Below are positions 40,565-46,636 of a DNA stretch of 46,636 nt, piece after piece. The translations under genes and the position numbers were made by a program. The notes under the pieces were generated by a model. The model did not search any database. It was not told the origin of the DNA and saw only the letters and a list, made by a program, of their open reading frames with translations. Source of the stretch: CANRIN01 sp964493515 (GTDB lineage: Bacteria; Bacillota; Clostridia; Oscillospirales; JAAYOS01); contig CAZBNJ010000011.1 of assembly GCA_964493515.1 (NCBI GenBank), positions 1 to 46,636 of the forward strand, written 5' to 3'. The first letter of the stretch is position 1; each line of letters begins with the position of its first letter.

Positions 40565-42037
40565 ATGAAGGACATTTTCGCGGAAGGCAAGTTTGTTGGG
40601 GAGGGGCTCACGTTTGACGACGTGCTGCTCGTTCCGGCGGAGAGCGACGTTCTGCCCGCCGACGTCTCGCTCGGGACAAATCTCACTAAGAAGATACATC
40701 TGAACATCCCGATAATGTCGGCGGCGATGGACACCGTCACCGAGAGCCGCATGGCTATCGCCATGGCGCGCGAGGGCGGCATCGGCATCATCCACAAGAA
40801 TATGTCGATAGAGGCGCAGGCGGACAAGGTGGATATGGTCAAGCGCTCGGAAAACGGAGTTATCACCAACCCGTTCTTCCTCTCGCCGGATGCGACCCTT
40901 GCCGACGCGGACGAGCTTATGGGCAAGTACCGCATATCCGGCGTGCCGATCTGTGAGAACGGACGTCTTGTCGGCATTATAACCAACCGCGACCTCAAGT
41001 TCCAGGAGGATATGTCCAAGAAGATACGCGGTGAGATGACCTCCGAAAATCTCGTTACCGCGCCTGTCGGCACAACGCTTGAGCAGGCAAAGGAGATACT
41101 GCGTGCGCACAAGATAGAGAAGCTGCCGATAGTAGACGACAAGTATGCCCTCAAGGGACTTATCACGATAAAGGACATCGAAAAAGCGTATACATACCCG
41201 AACACTGCCCGCGACGAGCGCGGACGACTGCTGTGCGGTGCCGCGATCGGCGCTACGGCGGACGTGCTCGAGCGGGCGGCGGCGCTTCTCGAGGCGGGCG
41301 CGGACGTGCTCGTGCTCGACAGCGCGCACGGTCACTCGAAGAACATAATGAAGTCGGTGGAGAAGGTCAAGGCGGCGTTCCCGTCGGCGCAGGTGATAGC
41401 CGGAAACGTCGCGACCGCCGAGGCGACCGAGGCACTGATAGACGCGGGCGCGGACTGCGTAAAGATAGGCATCGGACCCGGCTCGATATGCACCACGCGC
41501 GTGGTCGCGGGCATCGGCGTGCCGCAGATAACCGCCGTGCTGTCCGCCGCCGAAGCCGCGGCAAAGCACGGGATCCCGATAATCTCGGACGGCGGCATAA
41601 AGTATTCGGGCGACATCGTAAAGGCGCTTGCCGCGGGAGCACAGGTGGTCATGCTCGGAAGCCTGCTTGCCGGCTGCGACGAGAGCCCGGGAGAGGACGA
41701 GATATTCCAGGGCCGCCGCTTCAAGGTCTACCGCGGCATGGGCTCGCTCGCCGCGATGGCAAAGGGCAGCCGCGACCGCTACTTCCAGGAGTCGAACAAG
41801 AAGCTCGTTCCGGAGGGAGTCGAGGGCCGCGTTCCGCACAAGGGACCGGTCAGCGAGACGATATACCAGCTGTGCGGCGGTCTGCGCAGCGGCATGGGCT
41901 ACTGCGGCGCGGCGAACATCGAGGAGCTGATAAAGCGCGGCAAGTTCGTGCGCATCAGCGCCGCGGGACTGCGCGAGAGCCATCCGCACGACATATACAT
42001 CACCAAGGAGGCGCCGAATTACTCGGTCTCCCACTGA
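40565..42037 (+). CDS. guaB: IMP dehydrogenase
   Basis: Oxidises IMP to XMP, the first step of GMP synthesis. The 490-residue protein starts with GLTFDDVLLVPAESDVLPAD. Two CBS domains (about residues 95-205) interrupt the barrel. The active-site loop GIGPGSICTTRVVAGIGVPQ has the catalytic Cys near residue 309; the flap has GRRFKVYRGMGSL and QGTGQR-like end region YFQESNKKLVPEGVEGRVP. ATG 40565 follows AAAGGAGAGGTCAG. An open frame to 40517 has no site. No terminator follows, so downstream genes may be co-transcribed. Confidence 0.97.
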   Translation: MKDIFAEGKFVGEGLTFDDVLLVPAESDVLPADVSLGTNLTKKIHLNIPIMSAAMDTVTESRMAIAMAREGGIGIIHKNMSIEAQADKVDMVKRSENGVITNPFFLSPDATLADADELMGKYRISGVPICENGRLVGIITNRDLKFQEDMSKKIRGEMTSENLVTAPVGTTLEQAKEILRAHKIEKLPIVDDKYALKGLITIKDIEKAYTYPNTARDERGRLLCGAAIGATADVLERAAALLEAGADVLVLDSAHGHSKNIMKSVEKVKAAFPSAQVIAGNVATAEATEALIDAGADCVKIGIGPGSICTTRVVAGIGVPQITAVLSAAEAAAKHGIPIISDGGIKYSGDIVKALAAGAQVVMLGSLLAGCDESPGEDEIFQGRRFKVYRGMGSLAAMAKGSRDRYFQESNKKLVPEGVEGRVPHKGPVSETIYQLCGGLRSGMGYCGAANIEELIKRGKFVRISAAGLRESHPHDIYITKEAPNYSVSH

Positions 42038-42079
42038 TTTGGACGTTTTTCATAACTTTTCGCAGAGGGCGGTGCAGAG

Positions 42080-42883
42080 ATGAAGATAAGCTATTCGACC
42101 GTCGGTTGTCCCGACTGGATGCTGAACGAGGTTTTGGCTGCCGCGCGGGACTTCGGCTACGACGGCGTGGAGATACGCGGACTGGGCGAGGACCTGTTCC
42201 TTCCCGAGGCACCCTGTTTTGGGGCAAAACGCCTCGAAACCTCGCTCAAGGAGATACGCGACAGCGGGGTGGAGATAAGCTGCATCTCCGCCGACGCGAG
42301 TTGTCTTTTGAGCTCGCATTCGCTCGACGTGGTGTCCAACATCCGCCGCTACTGCGACCTGACAAAGCTGGTCGGCGCGAAGAACATACGCATCCTCGCC
42401 GACGAGTGGGGCAAGCCCGACCCGTCGGTCGACCGCGAGCTGGTGTACGAAAATCTCGCCTCCGCCGCGCCTTACGCCGAAAAGGTCGGGGTCAGGCTGC
42501 TTATCGAGACCTGCGGCGTCTACGCCGAGACATCGGTCACGCGCGAGCTTGTGGAGAGGGTGAACAGTCCGGCGGTCGGCGTGCTGTGGGATATCCATCA
42601 CCCCTACCGTTACTTTGGCGAGAGCGCCGAGACAACGCTTGGAAACATTGGCAAATGGATAGGCCACGTCCACGTCAAGGACGGCGTGATGGAAAGCGGC
42701 GAGCCGAAGTATCGTATGCTCGGCCACGGCGATCTGCCGCTTGCGGATATGCTCGGACGCCTGAAGGCGAGCGGCTACGACGGACACCTGTCGCTTGAGT
42801 GGATGAAGCGGTGGAACGACGAGCTGGAGGCTCCCGGCATCGTATTTGCGCACTACGCACGCAACATCAAAAAATATATCTGA
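42080..42883 (+). CDS. sugar phosphate isomerase/epimerase family TIM-barrel protein
   Basis: A 267-residue xylose-isomerase-like barrel protein: MKISYSTVGCPDWMLNEVLA, DFGYDGVEIRG, and metal-binding positions in LLIETCGVYAETS (Glu), LWDIHHPYR (Asp and His), HVHVKDG (His) and LSLEWMKRW (Glu). Relatives isomerise sugars, hydroxypyruvate or inositol derivatives; the substrate is not clear. It follows guaB at 42 bases with a modest ribosome site (GAGGGCGGTGCAGAG) and precedes lysA by 19 bases. Confidence 0.85.
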   Translation: MKISYSTVGCPDWMLNEVLAAARDFGYDGVEIRGLGEDLFLPEAPCFGAKRLETSLKEIRDSGVEISCISADASCLLSSHSLDVVSNIRRYCDLTKLVGAKNIRILADEWGKPDPSVDRELVYENLASAAPYAEKVGVRLLIETCGVYAETSVTRELVERVNSPAVGVLWDIHHPYRYFGESAETTLGNIGKWIGHVHVKDGVMESGEPKYRMLGHGDLPLADMLGRLKASGYDGHLSLEWMKRWNDELEAPGIVFAHYARNIKKYI

Positions 42884-42902
42884 AGCATAGCGAGGTCTTT
42901 CA

Positions 42903-44171
42903 ATGGATAACAGAGGTAAGATGCCGTTTGTGACGAAAAGTCAGCTGGACGAAATATGCGAGAGGTTCCCGACCCCCTTCCACCTCTACGACGAGAAGGG
43001 GATACGCGAGAACGCTCGCCGACTGCTCAAGGCGTTCAGCTGGAACAAGGGATTCAAGGAGTATTTCGCCGTCAAGGCGACGCCCACCCCCGCGATACTC
43101 AAGCTGCTCCGCGAGGAGGGCTGCGGCGTCGACTGCTCGTCGATAATCGAGTTGAAGATGGCGGAGAAGTGCGGCTTTCGCGAAAAGGAGATAATGTTCT
43201 CCGCAAACGACACCCCGGCGGGCGAGTTTGCCTACTGCACAAAGCTCGGCGGCATCATAAACTTCGACGACTACACCCACATCGCCTACTACGAAAAGAA
43301 TGTGGGCGCGCTGCCGGACACCGTCTGCTGCCGCTACAATCCCGGAGGCGACTTCCTCGTGACCAACGACATCATGGACACCCCGGGCGACGCGAAGTAC
43401 GGCATGACCTACGACCAGATGGTCGACGCGTTCCGCTACATGCAGTCGAAGGGCGTGAAAAAGTTCGGAATACACGCGTTTTTGGCGTCGAACGTACTCG
43501 CCGACGAGTACTATCCGATGCTCGCGCGGGTCATGTTTGACCTCGCGGTGCGGCTGAAGCGGGACACCGGCATAGCGGTCAGCTTTGTCAATCTGTCCGG
43601 CGGCATAGGCGTGCCCTACAAGCCGAAGGACAAGCCGTGCAACATCGACGTGATAGGCGAGGGCGTTCACCGCGTGTACAACGAGACGCTCGTGCCCGAG
43701 GGTATGGGCGACGTCGCGATATTCACCGAGCTTGGACGCTTCATGCTCGCGCCCTACGGATGCCTCGTCAGCCGCGCAATACACCAGAAGCACATCTACA
43801 AGGAGTACATAGGGCTTGACGCCTGCGCCGCAGACCTCATGCGTCCCGCGATGTACGGCGCGTACCACCACATAACGGTCAGCGGAAAGGAATCCGCGCC
43901 GCTCGACCACCTCTACGACGTGACCGGATCGCTGTGCGAGAACAACGACAAGTTTGCCGTCGACCGCGCGCTTCCGAAGATAGACATCGGCGATTTGATA
44001 ATCATACACGACACCGGCGCGCACGGCCACGCGATGGGCTACAACTACAACGGCAAGCTGCGCTCGGCGGAGATACTCCTGCGCGAGGACGGCAGCGCCA
44101 CGATGATACGCCGCGCCGAGACCGAGGATGACTACTTCGCAACGACGCGCGACTTCTACGACGCGCTCTGA
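42903..44171 (+). CDS. lysA: Diaminopimelate decarboxylase
   Basis: Decarboxylates meso-diaminopimelate to lysine. The 422-residue fold-type III PLP enzyme has the PLP lysine in YFAVKATPTPAIL (Lys about 58), the phosphate-binding NLSGGIGVPY, the TELGRFMLAPYG region and DVTGSLCENNDKFAVDR with the active-site cysteine. It matches the group common in Clostridia that starts MPFVTK-; Met7 would be an alternative start, but GAGGTC fits Met1 at 42903. Confidence 0.9.
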   Translation: MDNRGKMPFVTKSQLDEICERFPTPFHLYDEKGIRENARRLLKAFSWNKGFKEYFAVKATPTPAILKLLREEGCGVDCSSIIELKMAEKCGFREKEIMFSANDTPAGEFAYCTKLGGIINFDDYTHIAYYEKNVGALPDTVCCRYNPGGDFLVTNDIMDTPGDAKYGMTYDQMVDAFRYMQSKGVKKFGIHAFLASNVLADEYYPMLARVMFDLAVRLKRDTGIAVSFVNLSGGIGVPYKPKDKPCNIDVIGEGVHRVYNETLVPEGMGDVAIFTELGRFMLAPYGCLVSRAIHQKHIYKEYIGLDACAADLMRPAMYGAYHHITVSGKESAPLDHLYDVTGSLCENNDKFAVDRALPKIDIGDLIIIHDTGAHGHAMGYNYNGKLRSAEILLREDGSATMIRRAETEDDYFATTRDFYDAL

Positions 44172-44182
44172 GGGGTGAGGGA

Positions 44183-44851
44183 ATGCCACTGATACTCATA
44201 GCCGGTTCGCGCGGCAAAAACGACGTCGGCGCGATGTCGCATATGCTCGACCTGCGCTACGCGTCGTCGGTAAGGGCTGCGGGCGCGGACGCGGTGCTCG
44301 CGACCGAAGTACCGGACGACATCACACCGTTCGACGGACTGCTGCTCGCGGGAGGTCCCGACCTCGCGCCGTCGCTGTACGGCGAACAGCCGCACCCGAC
44401 CACCTCTGTCGACGCCGACCGCGACGCTGCGGAGCTTGCGCTGCTGCGCGCGTTTGTCGGCGCGAAAAAGCCGATATTCGGCATCTGCCGCGGCATACAG
44501 CTGATAAACGTGTTCTTCGGCGGCAGTTTGATACAGGACATACCCGAGGAGTACGGCGCAAATCATATGCTGGTGACGCACAGGGTGCGGCAGCTGGACG
44601 GTTCGCCGCTCGGCTTCCTCGGCGGCGAGCTTACGGTGAACAGCACCCACCATCAGGCGGTGCGAAAGCTGGGAGAGGGACTTGTCTGCGACGCGCTGAA
44701 CGAACAGGACATATGCGAGGCGCTGCACCACACGTCGCTGCCGATATGGGGCGTGCAGTGGCATCCCGAGCGGATGACCGCCGCCGAACGTCCGGACGGA
44801 CAGGACGACATGCTGCCGCTGTTCAAATTCTTTGTGGAGAAGTGCCGCTGA
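44183..44851 (+). CDS. gamma-glutamyl-gamma-aminobutyrate hydrolase-like peptidase C26
   Basis: A 222-residue class I amidotransferase-like hydrolase. The catalytic Cys is in FGICRGIQLINVFFGG (about residue 102), with LLLAGGPDLAPSLYGE upstream and the His-Glu pair in WGVQWHPERM. Members cleave gamma-glutamyl bonds, as PuuD does in putrescine breakdown. The true substrate is unknown. Its stop overlaps the next gene by one base (TGATG). Confidence 0.88.
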   Translation: MPLILIAGSRGKNDVGAMSHMLDLRYASSVRAAGADAVLATEVPDDITPFDGLLLAGGPDLAPSLYGEQPHPTTSVDADRDAAELALLRAFVGAKKPIFGICRGIQLINVFFGGSLIQDIPEEYGANHMLVTHRVRQLDGSPLGFLGGELTVNSTHHQAVRKLGEGLVCDALNEQDICEALHHTSLPIWGVQWHPERMTAAERPDGQDDMLPLFKFFVEKCR

Positions 44852-45192
44852 TGGCGGGGTACAAGACGGTGAACCTCGAGTCGGGGATGCCCACCTGCGA
44901 CCAGGCGGTGCGTCGGCTGACCGCGGAGATGGCAAGCTCGCGCCGAAGCTATGCTGCGCTGAAGCTGATACACGGCTATGGCTCGAGCGGCACCGGCGGA
45001 CGGATACGCGTCGAGGTGCGAAAGTATCTCGCGCGGCAGAAGTCGATGGGAAAGGTAAAGCTGGTCGTGCCCGGGGAGGAATTTACGATATTCGAGGCGG
45101 ACACCCGCGCGCTGCTTGCCGCCTGTCCCGAGCTTCGCAAGGAGCCGGACCTCGAGCGGCACAACAACGGCGTGACCTACGTCCTGCTGTAA
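44851..45192 (+). CDS. Smr-domain protein
   Basis: A 113-residue protein with the Smr core: MAGYKTVNLESGMPTCDQAV, then LKLIHGYGSSGTGGRIRVEV and VRKYLARQKSMGKVKLV. Smr domains bind or cut branched nucleic acids or RNA; stand-alone ones are poorly characterised. It starts at the overlap TGATG with the C26 gene, with no strong ribosome site, so translation is probably coupled. An open frame reaching farther upstream lies within the C26 gene. Confidence 0.75.
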   Translation: MAGYKTVNLESGMPTCDQAVRRLTAEMASSRRSYAALKLIHGYGSSGTGGRIRVEVRKYLARQKSMGKVKLVVPGEEFTIFEADTRALLAACPELRKEPDLERHNNGVTYVLL

Positions 45193-45237
45193 CTGGCACG
45201 GAAAATTCAGGTATTAACGGCGAAAGGATGCAAAAAG

Positions 45238-46287
45238 ATGCGGCATTTGATCGACTTTGAGGATATGTCAATCGAGGAGTGGCACGCACTCTATTCGCTC
45301 GCAAGCGAGATAATGGCGCGTCCGCGCGACTACAAGGACGCTTTGCGCGGTCGGGTGATGGCAAGCCTGTTCTTCGAGCCGTCCACCCGCACAAACTTCT
45401 CCTTTCAGACGGCTATGCTCAAGCTGGGCGGCGGCGTGTTCGGATTTGCCGACGCGAACACCTCGTCGGTGTCGAAGGGCGAGTGCCTCAAGGACACGAT
45501 AACGATGGTCTCGTCGTATGCCGACGTGATAACCATGCGCACGCCGACCGAGGGCATGGCAAAGGCGGCGTCGCTCTACTCGGCGTGTCCGGTGATAAAC
45601 GCGGGCGACGGGGGGCATCTGCATCCGACCCAGACGCTGACCGACCTGACCGCCATCACCGAGCGCCGCGGCTCGCTTGACAACATGAACGTGGGACTGT
45701 GCGGCGATCTGAAAAACGGACGCACCGTTCACTCGCTGATACACGCGCTTGCGCGGTTCGAGGGAATAAACTTCTTTTTGATATCGCCGCGCGAGCTTGC
45801 GGTGCCCGAGTACATCATAAAATTCCTCGGGGACAAGGGGATACGCTTTGTCGAGACGACCAACCTGGAGGCGACCATCCCGCAGCTCGACGTGCTGTAC
45901 ATGACCCGCATCCAGCGCGAGCGGTTCAGCGATCCCGCCGAGTATGAGCGGCTGAAGGGCGTGTATGTGCTTAACGCGCAGAAGATGAAGCTCGCGAAGC
46001 GGGATATGATGGTGCTGCATCCGCTGCCGCGCGTGGACGAGATAGCGCTCGACGTAGACCCCGACCCGCGCGCGTACTACTTCCGCCAGGCGGAGTGCGG
46101 GCTGTACATACGCATGGCGCTGCTGCTGACGCTCGCGTCAAAGGAGAAGCAGCGGCCGGAGCAGACGCTTCCCGAGACCCGCCCGCATCGGTGCAGAAAT
46201 CCGAAGTGCATCACCCGGACCGAGCCGTACCTGCCTCTGCTTGAGGAGAACGGCGTGTGCGGATACTGTGACGCGAAACTTGTCTGA
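45238..46287 (+). CDS. pyrB: Aspartate carbamoyltransferase with PyrI-like zinc tail
   Basis: Makes carbamoyl-aspartate in pyrimidine synthesis. Residues 1 to about 305 are PyrB: the carbamoyl-phosphate loop FFEPSTRTNFSFQ, the 80s loop SVSKGECLKDTI, the aspartate-type HPTQTLTDL, and HPLPRVDEI. The last 35 residues hold Cys at 319, 324, 341 and 344 (CRNPKC, TEP, CGYC), matching the zinc domain of the regulatory chain PyrI, but without its nucleotide-binding domain. Usual PyrB is about 305 residues. The tail could stabilise trimers. Start follows AAAGGATGCAAAAAG; no uracil-linked attenuator is seen. Confidence 0.93.
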   Translation: MRHLIDFEDMSIEEWHALYSLASEIMARPRDYKDALRGRVMASLFFEPSTRTNFSFQTAMLKLGGGVFGFADANTSSVSKGECLKDTITMVSSYADVITMRTPTEGMAKAASLYSACPVINAGDGGHLHPTQTLTDLTAITERRGSLDNMNVGLCGDLKNGRTVHSLIHALARFEGINFFLISPRELAVPEYIIKFLGDKGIRFVETTNLEATIPQLDVLYMTRIQRERFSDPAEYERLKGVYVLNAQKMKLAKRDMMVLHPLPRVDEIALDVDPDPRAYYFRQAECGLYIRMALLLTLASKEKQRPEQTLPETRPHRCRNPKCITRTEPYLPLLEENGVCGYCDAKLV

Positions 46288-46319
46288 CGAATTTTTTCGC
46301 TGGAATTTGCCAAAAGGTC

Positions 46320-46348
46320 TTGACTTATTGCGGCGTTTTTGATAAGAT
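46320..46348 (+). promoter_or_regulatory. promoter of the tRNA cluster
   Basis: TTGACT (46320-46325), 17 bases, TAAGAT (46343-46348), placing the start about ten bases before tRNA-Gly. Confidence 0.72.
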
Positions 46349-46358
46349 ATTTTGGCAT

Positions 46359-46432
46359 GCGGGTGTAATTCAATGGTAGAATGCCAGCCTTCCAAGCTGG
46401 GTACGTGGGTTCGATTCCCATCACCCGCTCCA
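46359..46432 (+). tRNA. tRNA-Gly(UCC)
   Basis: 74 bases from GCGGGTG to an encoded CCA. D arm AATTCAATGGTAGAAT, anticodon arm CCAGC-CTTCCAA-GCTGG with anticodon TCC, T arm GTGGG-TTCGATT-CCCAT. Acceptor strands GCGGGTG and CACCCGC pair fully. Confidence 0.96.
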
Positions 46433-46452
46433 TTTCGCCCAAAGCGCGATAA

Positions 46453-46529
<77 letters not shown>

Positions 46530-46586
46530 TCCTTGAGCTTTGGCCCTTCGGTCTCTCCCCACAGGCGGTGGGGCAAAATGGAATAT

Positions 46587-46636
46587 GGTGGGTATAGCGT
46601 AGTTGGTTAACGCGTCGGATTGTGGTTCCGAAGATC
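46587..46636 (+). tRNA. tRNA-His(GUG), 5' part, cut by window edge
   Basis: Starts with the extra 5' G typical of tRNA-His (G-GTGGGTA), D arm GCGTAGTTGGTTAACGC, anticodon arm TCGGA-TTGTGGT-TCCGA with anticodon GTG. The T arm and 3' end lie outside the window. Confidence 0.92.

Noticed and set aside
45193..45237. PyrR-type attenuator before pyrB
   Set aside because: Only 45 bases separate pyrB from the upstream gene, with no anti-antiterminator or terminator hairpin.
46538..46580. CCCCAC-AGGCG-GTGGGG hairpin between tRNA-Arg and tRNA-His
   Set aside because: No T run follows, so it is not a convincing terminator; probably spacer structure for processing.

Overview
The window is a GC-rich, gene-dense stretch of a bacterial chromosome, most likely from a spore-forming member of the Clostridia (Bacillota). 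The evidence is SpoIIE, the adjacent YaaL-type and BofA-type genes, the zinc form of ribosomal protein S14, a zinc-finger adenylate kinase, strong AGGAGG ribosome binding sites, and SigA-type promoters (TTGACA-17-TATAAT). Isoleucine is often encoded by ATA despite the high GC. I see no phage, insertion sequence or CRISPR array.

Layout. 1-3511: a partial tRNA-Leu and a CYTH protein on the minus strand, then spoIIE and a small tail-anchored protein on the plus strand. 3522-6419: a minus-strand DHHW/MBOAT pair for acylation of an exported polymer. 6573-22650: the joined S10-spc-alpha ribosomal superoperon, from a strong promoter through rpsJ, rplC ... rplO, secY, adk, map, a KOW protein, infA, rpmJ, rpsM, rpsK, rpsD, rpoA and rplQ to a terminator. 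22675-24732: a small membrane protein and a GH31-family protein whose catalytic motifs look eroded. 24740-30711: a HAD phosphatase divergent from an esterase, then a rhomboid-like membrane protein, a MATE transporter, a nitroreductase and a type-B carboxylesterase. 31017-32076: yaaL, bofA and a MarR regulator with a palindrome over its own promoter. 32087-34896 (minus): a Q/N-rich DUF4190-type protein and an in-frame fusion of Lgt with an M20-family PepD peptidase. 34962-39893: uvrB-uvrA with LexA-like boxes. 39914-46287: a hypothetical gene behind a hairpin/mini-ORF leader, then guaB, a sugar isomerase, lysA, a C26 peptidase, an Smr protein and pyrB. 46320-46636: tRNA-Gly, tRNA-Arg and a partial tRNA-His.

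How it works together. The core is housekeeping: translation, transcription, secretion, excision repair, GMP, lysine and pyrimidine synthesis. Sporulation genes are scattered around it. The most unusual points are the Lgt-PepD fusion, the eroded GH31 protein, PyrB carrying a PyrI-like zinc tail, a structured 250-base spacer between rpsJ and rplC, an S10 leader with a possible attenuator, and an Arg-rich 12-codon mini-ORF coinciding with a hairpin at 39961. No single wholly new system stands out; these are the best candidates for undescribed biology.
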